Shown: positions 43,789-54,400 of the stretch, piece after piece
How the letters are laid out: each line of letters begins with the position of its first letter
How positions within the stretch are numbered: position 1 is the first letter of the stretch
Source of the DNA: Pseudomonas sp. DNDY-54
Lineage (GTDB): Bacteria; Pseudomonadota; Gammaproteobacteria; Pseudomonadales; Pseudomonadaceae
Direction of reading: 5' to 3'
Assembly: GCF_019880365.1 (NCBI RefSeq)
Contig: NZ_CP082271.1
Coordinates: forward strand, 1,116,001 to 1,180,000
DNA length: 64,000 nucleotides
Notes under the pieces: model-generated
The model's database searches: none
Seen by the model: only the letters and a program-made list of their open reading frames with translations
Told to the model about the DNA's origin: nothing
Program-made: the position numbers and the translations under genes

Positions 43789-45477
43789 ATGCAACCTGAC
43801 TTCTGGAACGACAAACGCCCCGCGGGTGTGCCCAACGACGTGGATATGGGAGGCTTCCGCTCCGTAGTGGAAGTGTTCGAGCGCTCCTGCAAGACGCACG
43901 CTAACCGCCCGGCATTCAGCAACATGGGCATGACGCTGACCTATGCCGATCTCGAGCGTTACTCCGCGGCGTTCGCGGCCTGGCTGCAGAACCATACCGA
44001 CTTGCAACCCGGCGACCGCATCGCGGTGCAAATGCCCAACCTATTGCAGTACCCGATTGCCGTTTTCGGTGCCCTGCGGGCCGGGCTGATCGTGGTCAAT
44101 ACCAACCCGCTGTACACGGCACGGGAAATGCGCCACCAGTTCAAGGATTCCGGCGCACGCGCGCTGGTCTACCTGAATACTTTCGGCAAGCTCGTCCAGG
44201 AAGTCGTGCCTGATACCAATATCGAGGTGCTGATCGAGGCGCGTATCGGCGACATGCTGCCGTCCCTTAAAGGGCTGCTGGTCAATGCAGCGGTCAAGCA
44301 TGTGAAGAAGATGGTGCCGGCTTACAGCTTGCCGCAGGCGATCTCGTTCAAGCACCTGCTGCGCGACGGCGGCCGTCATAGCCTGAAGCCAGTGACGCTG
44401 ACGCTGGATGATGTCGCGGTGCTGCAGTACACCGGTGGGACTACCGGGGTGGCGAAGGGCGCAATGCTCAGTCACGGCAATCTGGTGGCGAATATGCAGC
44501 AGGTTCGCGCCAACATGCAGCAGCTGGACGAGCAGGGGCACAGCATCATCAAGGAAGGTCAGGAGATCATGATCGCGCCGCTGCCGCTGTACCACATCTA
44601 CGCGTTCACGGTTAATTGCATGTGCATGATGGTGACCGGCAACCACAACGTGTTGATCACGAACCCGCGCGACATTGATGGCTTCGTCAAGGAGCTTCAG
44701 AAGTGGCAATTCACGGCTTTCCTCGGTCTGAACACGCTGTTTGTTGCGCTGATGTCCCACCCGGAATTCAAGAAGATCAATTTCTCCTCGCTCAAAGGCA
44801 CCAATTCGGGCGGCACTGCGCTTGTTTCCGCCGTGGCTGAGCGTTGGAAGAGCATGACCGGCGTCACGGTGACCGAGGGTTACGGGTTGACCGAAACCTC
44901 ACCGGTGGTCTGTGCCAACCCGCACGGTGATCGTTCACGCCTGGGCACAGTCGGGCTGCCCGTGCCAGGCACGACGGTGAAAGTTATCAACGACGACGGC
45001 GACGAATTGCCGCTGGGTGAGCGGGGCGAGCTCTGCGTCAAGGGGCCGCAAGTGATGAAGGGCTACTGGCAGCGTCCGGAAGCCACAACCGAAGTGCTCG
45101 ATGACGAGGGCTGGCTGAAAACCGGGGACATCGCGGTGATCGATCCGGACGGTTTCGTGCGTATTGTCGATCGCAAGAAAGATCTGATTATCGTCTCGGG
45201 TTTCAATGTCTACCCGAATGAGATCGAAGACGTGGTGATGGCGCACCCGAAGGTGGCCGCATGTGCTGCGATCGGCGTGCCGGACGAGCGATCAGGGGAG
45301 GCGGTGAAGTTGTTCGTGGTGCGCAGTGACGACAGCCTGACGAACGAGGAACTTCAAGCCTATTGCAAGGAGAATTTCACCGGCTACAAAGTGCCGAGGC
45401 ACGTTGTGTTCCGTGATTCGCTGCCGATGACCCCTGTTGGCAAGATCCTGCGCCGAGAGCTGCGAGACCAAGTCTGA
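43789..45477 (+). CDS. fadD2: long-chain fatty acid-CoA ligase (FadD2)
   Basis: Acyl-CoA synthetase of 562 residues that activates fatty acids at the inner membrane. ANL-family motifs: P-loop YTGGTTGVAKGAML near residue 215, GYGLTETSP near residue 364, and GWLKTGDIAVID with DRKKDLIIVSGFNVYP after residue 440; the catalytic lysine is in VGKILRREL at the end. It is a close paralogue of the next gene. The order matches the fadD1/fadD2 pair of P. aeruginosa, where the first gene by this order is fadD2. A strong terminator hairpin follows, so fadD1 probably has its own promoter. Confidence 0.93.
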   Translation: MQPDFWNDKRPAGVPNDVDMGGFRSVVEVFERSCKTHANRPAFSNMGMTLTYADLERYSAAFAAWLQNHTDLQPGDRIAVQMPNLLQYPIAVFGALRAGLIVVNTNPLYTAREMRHQFKDSGARALVYLNTFGKLVQEVVPDTNIEVLIEARIGDMLPSLKGLLVNAAVKHVKKMVPAYSLPQAISFKHLLRDGGRHSLKPVTLTLDDVAVLQYTGGTTGVAKGAMLSHGNLVANMQQVRANMQQLDEQGHSIIKEGQEIMIAPLPLYHIYAFTVNCMCMMVTGNHNVLITNPRDIDGFVKELQKWQFTAFLGLNTLFVALMSHPEFKKINFSSLKGTNSGGTALVSAVAERWKSMTGVTVTEGYGLTETSPVVCANPHGDRSRLGTVGLPVPGTTVKVINDDGDELPLGERGELCVKGPQVMKGYWQRPEATTEVLDDEGWLKTGDIAVIDPDGFVRIVDRKKDLIIVSGFNVYPNEIEDVVMAHPKVAACAAIGVPDERSGEAVKLFVVRSDDSLTNEELQAYCKENFTGYKVPRHVVFRDSLPMTPVGKILRRELRDQV

Positions 45478-45507
45478 CGCTGCAAATCACCAGCTCCCCT
45501 CTCTGCT

Positions 45508-45541
45508 CAAAGTGACTGGTCATTACGTACCAGTCACTTTG
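45508..45541 (+). terminator. hairpin terminator after fadD2
   Basis: A perfect 13-bp stem CAAAGTGACTGGT / ACCAGTCACTTTG with an 8-nt loop, followed by TGTCTTT. It lies 30 bases past the fadD2 stop and is symmetrical, so it may work in both directions. Confidence 0.7.
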
Positions 45542-45694
45542 TGTCTTTCCGCGAGCTTTCGGCCACTGTTCGGGCTGTTCCAAAACTGCTAACCTCGACC
45601 CCGCTTTTTGGCCGGAATCGCGGTACAAAAATTAACAAAAACACAACAAAACAGCTGCTATATGCAGTAAAGCTGTCGCTTAGGAGTGGGGTTA

Positions 45695-47383
45695 ATGACC
45701 GATAACTTCTGGAAGGATAAATATCCTGTCGGGGTCAAAAGCGAGATCGATCCTGATGAATACCAGAACATCCAGGCTGTGCTCAAACAGTCCTGTGAGC
45801 GTTTCGCGGATAAGCCGGCTTTCAGCAATCTTGGCAAGACCCTGACCTACGGTGAGCTCTACACCTTGTCCGGCGAATTTGCCGCCTACCTTCAGCAAAA
45901 CACTGACCTGCAGCCCGGCGACCGGATTGCGGTACAGCTGCCCAATTTGCTCCAGTACCCGGTTGTCGTATTCGGTGCCATGCGCGCCGGTCTCATCGTG
46001 GTTAACACCAACCCGCTGTACACGTCGCGGGAGATGGAGCACCAGTTCAATGATTCCGGCGCCAAGGCGCTGGTCTGCTTGGCGAACATGGCACACCTGG
46101 CCGAAGAAGTGCTCCCCAAGACTGGGATCAGGCATGTTGTCGTCACCGAAGTTGGCGACATGCTTCCGGCAGTCAAGCGCCTGCTGGTCAACGCGGTAAT
46201 CAAGCATGTGAAGAAAATGGTGCCGGCGTATAACCTGCCGAAGGCCATCAAATTCAAGGATGCCATGGCGCTCGGTCGTGGCAAGACCGCCCGCGAAGCC
46301 AACCCGGCAAGCGATGACATCGCCGTATTGCAGTACACCGGTGGTACGACAGGCGTCGCCAAAGGCGCGATGCTGACTCACCGCAACATCGTTGCGAATA
46401 TGTTGCAGTGCCGGGCGCTCATGGGCTCGGAGCTGGGTAATGGCTGCGAAACCATGGTTGCGCCGCTGCCGCTGTATCACATCTACGCGTTTACCTTTCA
46501 CTGCATGACGATGATGCTGATCGGTGCACACAACGTCCTGATTACCAATCCTCGCGATCTCTCCGCTTTCATCAAGGATCTCGCCAAGCACCGGTTCACC
46601 GGTTTCGTTGGACTGAACACGCTGTTTGTCGCGCTGTGCAACAACGAAGAATTCCGCAAGCTGGACTTCTCGTCACTGAAGGCGACCTTCTCCGGCGGCA
46701 TGGCGCTGCAGCTCGCGGCAGCCGAGCGCTGGCAGCAAGTAACCGGCTGCTCCATCTGTGAAGGCTTCGGTATGACCGAGACCAGCCCGGTGGTGTCGGT
46801 CAACCCGTTCGGTGGCATCCAGATCGGCACCATCGGCATCCCAATGCCGTCGACGTTATGCAAGGTCATCGACGACGAGGGTAATGATCTGCCGATGGGC
46901 GCCACAGGCGAACTGTGCGTGAAAGGGCCGCAGGTCATGAAGGGTTACTGGCAGCGGCAGGATGCGACCGACGAGGTGCTCAGTGCTGACGGCTGGCTGA
47001 AGACCGGTGACATCGGCATCATCCAGGACGACGGCTACATGCGGATCGTGGATCGCAAAAAAGACATGATCCTGGTGTCCGGCTTCAACGTGTACCCCAA
47101 TGAGTTGGAAGATGTGCTCGCGACGCTTCCGGGTGTGTTGCAGTGTGCTGCGATTGGCGTGCCTGACGAGAAGTCTGGTGAGGCGATCAAGCTGTTCGTC
47201 GTCGTCAAGCCCGGCGAAAGCCTGACCAAGGAACAGGTTATGCAGCACATGCATGACAACGTCACGGGCTACAAACGGCCCAAGACCGTGGAGTTCCGCG
47301 AAAGCCTGCCGACCACAAACGTCGGGAAGATCCTACGCCGCGAACTCCGTGACGAGGAGTTGCGAAAGCTCGGGCACAAGTAG
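45695..47383 (+). CDS. fadD1: long-chain fatty acid-CoA ligase (FadD1)
   Basis: Second acyl-CoA synthetase, also 562 residues. Motifs: YTGGTTGVAKGAML near residue 213, GFGMTETSP, GWLKTGDIGIIQ, DRKKDMILVSGFNVYP and final VGKILRREL with the catalytic lysine. The ATG at 45695 is preferred over an in-frame GTG at 45686 because AGGAG ends 8 bases before it. Differences from FadD2 concentrate in the first 20 residues and around residues 140-200. The upstream 215 bases, AT-rich near 45640-45680, should hold a separate promoter. Confidence 0.94.
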   Translation: MTDNFWKDKYPVGVKSEIDPDEYQNIQAVLKQSCERFADKPAFSNLGKTLTYGELYTLSGEFAAYLQQNTDLQPGDRIAVQLPNLLQYPVVVFGAMRAGLIVVNTNPLYTSREMEHQFNDSGAKALVCLANMAHLAEEVLPKTGIRHVVVTEVGDMLPAVKRLLVNAVIKHVKKMVPAYNLPKAIKFKDAMALGRGKTAREANPASDDIAVLQYTGGTTGVAKGAMLTHRNIVANMLQCRALMGSELGNGCETMVAPLPLYHIYAFTFHCMTMMLIGAHNVLITNPRDLSAFIKDLAKHRFTGFVGLNTLFVALCNNEEFRKLDFSSLKATFSGGMALQLAAAERWQQVTGCSICEGFGMTETSPVVSVNPFGGIQIGTIGIPMPSTLCKVIDDEGNDLPMGATGELCVKGPQVMKGYWQRQDATDEVLSADGWLKTGDIGIIQDDGYMRIVDRKKDMILVSGFNVYPNELEDVLATLPGVLQCAAIGVPDEKSGEAIKLFVVVKPGESLTKEQVMQHMHDNVTGYKRPKTVEFRESLPTTNVGKILRRELRDEELRKLGHK

Positions 47384-47402
47384 TTAGCCGGCTTGGCAGT
47401 CA

Positions 47403-47432
47403 GAAAAAAACCCGCCCCGGCGGGTTTTTTTA
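47403..47432. terminator. bidirectional-type terminator after fadD1
   Basis: AAAAAAACCCGCC-CC-GGCGGGTTTTTTT: a GC stem of 5-6 bp with A and T runs on either side, lying 20 bases past the fadD1 stop. A classic intrinsic terminator. Confidence 0.93.
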
Positions 47433-47634
47433 TGGCTGTTGAATCGAGCGCCTAGATCCAATCCGTGTGATGAGCAGGCACTCTAAAGGGGCGCGTTACG
47501 ACGGAGGTCGTTATTTTCAGCTAGGAAACCTGCTCCGAGCATGAGCCGGTAGAGTAGTTTTCGAGAGTCAGTTAAGTGGCGCCGGATTTTCGTCGCCATA
47601 CTATTCCTGACAAATACTACGAGACCGATTCAGA

Positions 47635-49320
47635 ATGCTTTCAAACCTGCGTCTGAGATCCAAACTACTTCTGTTGGCCCTCGGGCCCATCCTGCTGCTA
47701 ACCATCTTGCTCAGCGGGATCACGGTGATGCGCCTCCATCAGCTGGCCGAAGAGCAGGAGGTGCAAACCCGTGACAGTCTGATCCGGGATAGGCAGGCTG
47801 AACTCAAGCACTACGTGGATATTGGCTACAACGCGATCAAAGCCATATATGAAGCTTCCGCGCCGATGGATCTGACGGCACGTGCCGAGGCCGTCGCGCT
47901 GCTGCAGGAACTGAGCTACGGTAGCGAAGGCTATTTCTGGGGTTACGACACCAAAACCCTGCGGCTCTTTCAGGGCAACACCGGAGACCGCATCGGTGAA
48001 AGTTTTTATGATTTCCGCGATGCTGAAGGCACGTACCCGATCCGCGAACTGGTCCGGGCCGGTGTCGATGGTACCCACTATGTGCATTACAGCTTCGTGC
48101 TCGGCGCAGATAAGGCAATCGTGCCGAAGGTGGGTTACTCGCGGCACCTGCCCAAGTGGGACATGATCTTCGGTACTGCCCTCAATCTCGACGGTGTCGA
48201 GCGCGACGTGCAGGCCGCGCGAGCCGAGTTCCAAGAGCGGATCGATGCGCTGGTTACGCTGATGATCGGCTCTGCCATCGCTCTGCTGGCACTGATGGGC
48301 CTGCTTGCGGTGGTGATGGGCAAAGCTATCCTGCGGCCGCTGCTGCTGATCAAGGCCAATCTGGATGACATGGCCCAAGGAGAAGGTGATCTGACCCAGC
48401 GCTTGCCGGTCACCAGCCGCGACGAGCTGGGAGAGCTGGCCACCTCGTTCAACCGTTTTGTCGAGAAGATCCACCTGCTAGTTCAGCAGGTCGCTAGTAC
48501 TACGAATCAGATGGGCGGGCTGGTTGGGGCCGTCGCCAGTCAGGCGCAGCGTTCCGAAGCGGCCATGGCTGCTCAGCGCCACGAAACCGATCAGGTGGCC
48601 ACTGCCATCAACGAAATGTCGGCGGCCGCTCATGAAGTAGCAATGAGCGCCCAGCGTGCAGCGGAAGCGGCACAAGAGACGGACCAGCAGGGCCAGGCGG
48701 CTAAGAAGGTGGTGGACGGTAGCGTCCAGCAGATCCATTCGCTAGTCGGCGAGTTGCGCGAAAGCGGTGAGTCGCTTGATGGCCTGCGCAAAGACGTCCA
48801 GGGCATCGTCGGCGTACTCGACGTGATCCGCGCGGTGGCCGAACAGACCAACCTGCTGGCACTCAATGCGGCGATCGAGGCCGCGCGCGCCGGTGAGGCC
48901 GGTCGCGGTTTCGCAGTGGTTGCCGATGAGGTCCGTGCTCTGGCTAGTCGCACCCAGCAGAGCACTGTCGAGATCCAAGGCATGGTGGATCGTCTGCAGA
49001 GTGCCACGGCCAAAACCGTTACCGGCATGGAACACGCGAGCAAGCAGGGCGAAAGTACCCGTGAGCAGTCAAACCAGGCTGGGCGCTCGCTGGATGCTAT
49101 CGCCGTACTGATCGGCACCATTAACTCGATGAACGCACAAATTGCCAGTGCCGCAGAGGAGCAAACCGCCGTAGCTGAGGAGATCAACCGTAGCGTGCAC
49201 CATATCGCCGATGCGGTTGACGGTGTAGCCCAGGATGCGACCGAGGGGGCGCAGACAGCATGCGAACTCAACGGCCTCGCCGACCAGCTGCAGAACCTGG
49301 TTGGTCAGTTCCGTATCTAA
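47635..49320 (+). CDS. methyl-accepting chemotaxis protein with single Cache domain
   Basis: Chemoreceptor of 561 residues. Transmembrane helix 1 is at about 12-32 and helix 2 at about 206-230. The periplasmic part between them is an sCache-type ligand domain (SYGSEGYFWGYD, VPKVGYSRHLPKWDMIFGTAL), a class often binding small organic acids (known for the type). A HAMP domain follows (PLLLIKANLDDMAQGEGDLTQRL) and then the signalling hairpin whose tip EQTNLLALNAAIEAARAGE is near residues 403-421. No CheB-pentapeptide tail is present. A single gene; no other chemotaxis gene is in the window. Confidence 0.94.
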   Translation: MLSNLRLRSKLLLLALGPILLLTILLSGITVMRLHQLAEEQEVQTRDSLIRDRQAELKHYVDIGYNAIKAIYEASAPMDLTARAEAVALLQELSYGSEGYFWGYDTKTLRLFQGNTGDRIGESFYDFRDAEGTYPIRELVRAGVDGTHYVHYSFVLGADKAIVPKVGYSRHLPKWDMIFGTALNLDGVERDVQAARAEFQERIDALVTLMIGSAIALLALMGLLAVVMGKAILRPLLLIKANLDDMAQGEGDLTQRLPVTSRDELGELATSFNRFVEKIHLLVQQVASTTNQMGGLVGAVASQAQRSEAAMAAQRHETDQVATAINEMSAAAHEVAMSAQRAAEAAQETDQQGQAAKKVVDGSVQQIHSLVGELRESGESLDGLRKDVQGIVGVLDVIRAVAEQTNLLALNAAIEAARAGEAGRGFAVVADEVRALASRTQQSTVEIQGMVDRLQSATAKTVTGMEHASKQGESTREQSNQAGRSLDAIAVLIGTINSMNAQIASAAEEQTAVAEEINRSVHHIADAVDGVAQDATEGAQTACELNGLADQLQNLVGQFRI

Positions 49321-49683
49321 CCGATTGTACCGAGATGGTGCCTCCCATCTCGGACTGGGGCCTGAAGCTTTATTCGGGTTCCATCAAGCCGACCGGCGGT
49401 ACTACCGCTTGGCGCAGCAGTGCGAACCGAGGCGGCGAATACCGGGTCTAGCTCCCTATGGCCGCGTCCGCTCCAGCGGCTGTTGATCGCCAGCGCGCTT
49501 CGCTATGCCGTGCTGGAGCCATCTGAGAATGCTCTATCGCAGTCCATAGATGCGCGTTTGCAGCTGGCTTCGCCTGCATATCCGTCGCTCACTACGTTTC
49601 AACGGCCTGATGTGCCGTAGGGGACGATGGCGCATGCCATTTTGCGGCCTGCCCATCAATCTCGTTACAAGGATGAGTTACCC
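49321..49683. other. gene-free spacer with hairpin between chemoreceptor and aminopeptidase
   Basis: 363 bases without a credible gene. A 9-bp hairpin CCGAGATGG / CCATCTCGG at 49330-49353, just past the chemoreceptor stop, may serve as a terminator although no T run follows. The aminopeptidase promoter should be nearer 49600. Confidence 0.5.
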
Positions 49684-51288
49684 ATGCACAAAAAAAATAA
49701 TGCACGTCGGGTAGTTGCTTCTCTTGCTTTATTCGCTTCCACCGCAGCCTTGGCTGCACCCACCGCTGACACAGCCGCTTTCAGCGATTACTGGTCACCG
49801 GACAAGCCGGATTCACGGGCGTGTCGATCGCCGCTGCTAGTGGGCACGCCGTTGGGCCTGCCGCGCTGCATGCAGGCCAGCAATGTCATGACGCACCTGC
49901 AGAATCTGCAAGACATTGCCTCGCTGAATAACGGCAATCGCGCCTCCGGGCAGCCGGGCTATCAGGCGTCGGTCGATTACGTGCGTAGCACGCTGGAAAA
50001 AGCGGGTTATCAGGTCAGGGTGCAGGCGTTTCCCTTCCTGGCGTTTTATCCGCAGGGTCCGGGCTCGCTCGCCGCTGTAACGCCTCAGCCCGTCCAGTAC
50101 ACCTGGGAAGAGGATTTCACCTACGCTGATCAAACGGATCCCGGCAATGTCACCGCCCCGGTCGTACCGGTCGATCTGTCGCTTGGGCTTGGCAATACCT
50201 CTACCAGTGGTTGCGAGCCTGCGGATTTCGCGGGCTTTCCGGCTGGTGCCATCGCATTGATGCAGCGCGGCACGTGCGCGTTCGAGGACAAGGCTGAGAA
50301 CGCCGCGGCGGCGGGTGCGGTTGGTGCGATTATCTTCAACCAGGGCGATACCGAGGACAGGAGGGGCTTGATGGCCGCAACCCTCGGCGAGACGTATGAG
50401 GGCGGTATCCCTGTGCTGTTTTCCACGTACGACAATGGCGTTACGTGGGCGGGGACCGAAGGTCTTCAACTGAGCATGAATGTCGATGTGGTGCGTGAGC
50501 GGACCGAAACCTTCAACGTCCTGGCCGAGACCCGTCGTGGCAATCCGAACAACGTGGTGATGGTCGGCGCGCATTTGGATTCGGTGTTTGAAGGGGCCGG
50601 TATCAACGACAACGGTTCGGGCAGCGCAGCGTTACTGGAAATGGCGACGCTGATGAGCAAGGCACATCCGCTCAATAAAGTGCGCTTCGCCTGGTGGGGC
50701 GCCGAGGAGTCCGGACTGGTGGGCTCGACCTACTACGTCACTCAGCTGCCGGAGGAGGAAAAGCAGCAGATCAAGGCCTACTTGAACGTCGACATGATTG
50801 GCTCGCCAAACTTCGCGAACTTCATCTATGACGGCGACGGCTCGGACTTCGGTCTACAAGGCCCACCCGGTTCTGGTGCGATCGAGCGTCTGTTCCGCTC
50901 CTACTTCCAGCTGCGCAACGCGCCGTCCGAAGGCACGGAGATCGATTTCCGCTCCGACTATGCGCAGTTCTTCGATGACGGCATTGCGTTCGGTGGACTT
51001 TTCACCGGCGCCGAAGACATCAAGAGCGTGGAGCAGGCCCAGCGCTATGGCGGTACCGCCGGGTTGGCATACGATCCGTGCTACCACAGCGAGTGTGATG
51101 ACCTGACCAACATCTCCACCGAGGCGTTGGAGTTGCATGGTGATGCGTTGGCCTTCACGACGAGCTGGCTGTCGTTGTCGACCAAGGTGATCGATGACCA
51201 GATAGCCGCTGCAGCCGAGCAGAACATCGGTGCCATGCGCACCCAGCAAGTGCAGGAAAAATCTCGCTGGGGTCTCTGGATCCGTTGA
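49684..51288 (+). CDS. secreted M28 aminopeptidase (PaAP-like leucine aminopeptidase)
   Basis: Zinc aminopeptidase of 534 residues (P. aeruginosa PaAP has 536). A signal peptide (about residues 1-24, ending AALAA) and propeptide precede a PA domain at about 130-270 (GDTEDRRGLMAATLGETYEGGIPV) and the M28 catalytic domain. Zinc ligands and catalytic residues appear in MVGAHLDSV, GINDNGSGS, WWGAEESG (catalytic/ligand Glu), NVDMIGSPN and CYHSECDD (final His ligand). Very similar to the quorum-controlled PaAP, which is exported by type II secretion and found in biofilms and vesicles (known). The ATG at 49684 has GGATGA upstream and gives the signal peptide; an earlier ATG at 49627 does not. Confidence 0.94.
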   Translation: MHKKNNARRVVASLALFASTAALAAPTADTAAFSDYWSPDKPDSRACRSPLLVGTPLGLPRCMQASNVMTHLQNLQDIASLNNGNRASGQPGYQASVDYVRSTLEKAGYQVRVQAFPFLAFYPQGPGSLAAVTPQPVQYTWEEDFTYADQTDPGNVTAPVVPVDLSLGLGNTSTSGCEPADFAGFPAGAIALMQRGTCAFEDKAENAAAAGAVGAIIFNQGDTEDRRGLMAATLGETYEGGIPVLFSTYDNGVTWAGTEGLQLSMNVDVVRERTETFNVLAETRRGNPNNVVMVGAHLDSVFEGAGINDNGSGSAALLEMATLMSKAHPLNKVRFAWWGAEESGLVGSTYYVTQLPEEEKQQIKAYLNVDMIGSPNFANFIYDGDGSDFGLQGPPGSGAIERLFRSYFQLRNAPSEGTEIDFRSDYAQFFDDGIAFGGLFTGAEDIKSVEQAQRYGGTAGLAYDPCYHSECDDLTNISTEALELHGDALAFTTSWLSLSTKVIDDQIAAAAEQNIGAMRTQQVQEKSRWGLWIR

Positions 51289-51298
51289 TCCACTCAAC

Positions 51299-51327
51299 AC
51301 CGCGCCGGCTTGCCGGCGCGGTCCTTT
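51299..51327 (+). terminator. terminator after the aminopeptidase gene
   Basis: A perfect 11-bp stem ACCGCGCCGGC / GCCGGCGCGGT with a tight 2-nt centre, followed by CCTTTCC. It lies 10 bases past the stop codon. Confidence 0.75.
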
Positions 51328-51405
51328 CCATCAGTCCCTTTCCCTACGGCCAGCCGGCCAAATCTGCGACAATCGCGGCCTTCACGAAATCGCTTACGGC
51401 TGTCC

Positions 51406-54400
51406 ATGACCGACGCAACGCCCGCTTTTGACCAACTCCTGAAAAATCTCGACCAGGCAATGTTTGCCGACCGCCATCGCTTGCGTCGTCAGCTGCATGA
51501 CCTGCGCAAAAAAGCCGGCGCAGCGCCGCTGGATGACGAGCGCCTCGCGCAGTGGATGGCGCGTTTCCAGGCCTCGGCTGCCAAGGCCGAAGCGCGCCGG
51601 CAGAGCGTGCCAAGCATGCGCTACGACGACAGCCTGCCGATCGCTGCCAAGCGCGACGAGATCAAGGCCGCGCTGGAAAAGCATCAGGTGTTGATCATTG
51701 CCGGCGAAACGGGCTCGGGCAAGACCACCCAGTTGCCGAAGATCTGCCTGGAGATCGGCCGCGGTGTGCACGGTCTGATTGGGCATACCCAGCCTCGCAG
51801 ACTGGCGGCACGCAGTGTCGCGACGCGGGTGGCTGAGGAAATCGGCACGCCGCTGGGTGAGCTGGTGGGTTATCAGGTTCGCTTCGAGGACCAGAGCAAG
51901 GACAGCTCACTGATCAAGCTGATGACCGACGGCATCCTGCTGGCCGAAACCCAGCACGATCGCTTTCTGGAAAAGTACGACACCATCATTGTCGACGAGG
52001 CTCACGAACGCAGCCTCAACATCGACTTCCTGCTCGGTTACCTGAAGACGTTGCTGCCGCGCCGTCCCGACCTGAAGGTCATCATCACGTCGGCGACCAT
52101 CGACCTGGAGCGTTTTTCCGAGCACTTCAATGGGGCGCCCATCGTTGAAGTGTCGGGCCGTACGTTCCCGGTGGAGACCTGGTATCGCCCGCTGGCGGCG
52201 GAAACCGACGAGGACGGCAATCGGGTCGAGGATGACCTCACTGTCGACCAGGGCATTCTCGTCGCGCTGGATGAGATCGATGCGCATGAAAAGAGCATCG
52301 GCAAGCGGCCCGGCGATGTGCTGGTATTCCTGCCCGGCGAACGGGAGATCCGTGACGCCGCCGAGGTGTTGCGTAAGGCTAATCTGCGATTTACTGAGGT
52401 GTTGCCGTTGTACGCCCGGCTGACGCCGGCCGAGCAGCAGAAGATTTTCCGGCCCGCAGCCGGACGCAAGATCGTGTTGGCGACCAACGTGGCTGAAACC
52501 TCGTTGACCGTTCCCGGCATCCGCTACGTGATTGATTCGGGTACGGCGCGCATCAGTCGTTACAGCTACCGCGCCAAGGTGCAGCGGCTGCCGATCGAGG
52601 CGGTGTCCCAGGCCAGCGCCAACCAGCGCAAGGGTCGTTGCGGGCGGGTTGAGCCGGGGATCTGCATTCGTCTTTACAGCGAAGAAGATTTCCTTGGGCG
52701 ACCAGAATTTACCGATCCGGAGATCCTGCGTACCAACCTGGCTGCGGTGATCCTGCAGATGCTGCATCTGCGGCTTGGCCAGATCGAAGACTTCCCCTTT
52801 ATTGAGCCACCGGACGGCAAGGCCATCAGTGATGGCTTCAACCTGCTGCAGGAGCTCTCCGCGGTTAATCGCGAGAACCAGCTGACGCCGCTGGGCCGAC
52901 AGCTGGCACGTTTGCCCATCGATCCGCGCCTCGGTCGCATGCTGCTCGAAGCGGCGCAGCTCGGCAGCATGGCCGAGGTGCTGATTGTCGCCAGTGCGCT
53001 GTCGGTGCAGGACGTGCGCGAGCGCCCATCCGATCGCCAACAGCAGGCTGACCAAGCTCACGCGCAGTGGAAAGATCCGGATTCTGACTTCGCCGCGCTG
53101 ATCAATCTCTGGAGAGGCTTCGAGGAACAGCGTCAGGCGCTGGGCTCCAATCCGCTGCGAACCTGGTGTCGCAAGAATTTCCTCAATTACCTGCGCCTGC
53201 GTGAGTGGCGGGATGCTCACCGGCAGCTGACGTTGATCGTGCGCGAGTTGAAGCTCAACGATAACGCGCAGCGCCGTGGCGGCCAGCCTGCTGCCGAGCA
53301 TGCGAATGCAGCCCCACGTAGGGTGGAAGACGGCGAAGCCTCTTCCACCGACAGGCCAGCGCTGACGAAGGACAAGAAGGTCAACGTCAAGCTCGCCCAG
53401 CAAGCCGAAGCCAGCGAAGCAGCGCAGAAAGCCAAGAGTTACGCAGCCGTACACAAGGCGATCCTTTCCGGCCTGCTCAGCCAGGTCGGACACAAGACCG
53501 AGGAGGGTGACTTCCTCGGCGCCAGACAGCGGCGTTTCTGGGTGCACCCGTCCAGCGTTATCGGGCGCAAGAAGCCGAACTGGATCATGGCGGCCGAGCT
53601 GGTCGAAACAACCAAGCTGTTCGCGCGCATGGTGGCGAAAATCGAACCGGACTGGATCGAGCCGCTGGCCAAGCATTTGACCAAGACCAACCACTTCGAG
53701 CCGCACTGGGAAAAGAAGCGCGGCCAAGTGGTGGCGTTCGAACAGGTCACGCTCTACGGCATGATCGTGGTGGCGCGACGCCCGGTGCATTTCGGACCCA
53801 TCGATCCAGCCGCGGCGCGAGAGCTGTTCATCCGCGAGGGCCTGGTGCGTGGCGAAATGCTCAGCCGCGCCAAGGCGCTCACCGCCAACCGTGAGCTGCT
53901 GGAGCTGTTCGACGAACTGGAAGCCAAGGCTCGACGGCGCGACATCATTGCTGACGAAGACACGCTGTTCGCCTATTACGATGCGCGCGTGCCGCAGGAC
54001 ATCTACCAGACCGCCAGCTTTGAGAGCTGGTACAAGCGCGAGAGCGCAAAAAATCCGCAGTTGCTGGTCATGCGCGATGAAGACGTGCTGGCCCGCGATG
54101 CCAGTGAAGTCACAGCGGCGCAGTATCCCGATCATCTGCGCATCGGCGAGCTGCAGCTGCCGCTGGAATACCACTTCGAGCCCAACCATCCGCGTGACGG
54201 CGTGACCCTGCGTGTGCCGGCGCCTTTGCTGCCCCAGTTGCGCAGCGACCGCCTCGACTGGCTGGTGCCGGGGCTGATCGAAGCCAAGGCCGTGGCGTTG
54301 GTGCGCAACCTGCCGAAGGCGATCCGCAAGAATTTCGTGCCGGTGCCGGACTTCGTCAAGGCCGCGCTCTCAAAGATCACCTTCGCTGACGGTGCGTTGC

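Noticed and set aside
47535..47634. possible FliA (sigma-28) promoter before the chemoreceptor gene, TTAAG ... GCCATACT
   Set aside because: The -10 matches the consensus poorly and the spacer is about 4 bases too long.
51907..54189. 760-residue open frame on the minus strand
   Set aside because: It is the antisense shadow of hrpA, whose helicase motifs are all on the plus strand; long antisense frames are common in GC-rich coding DNA.
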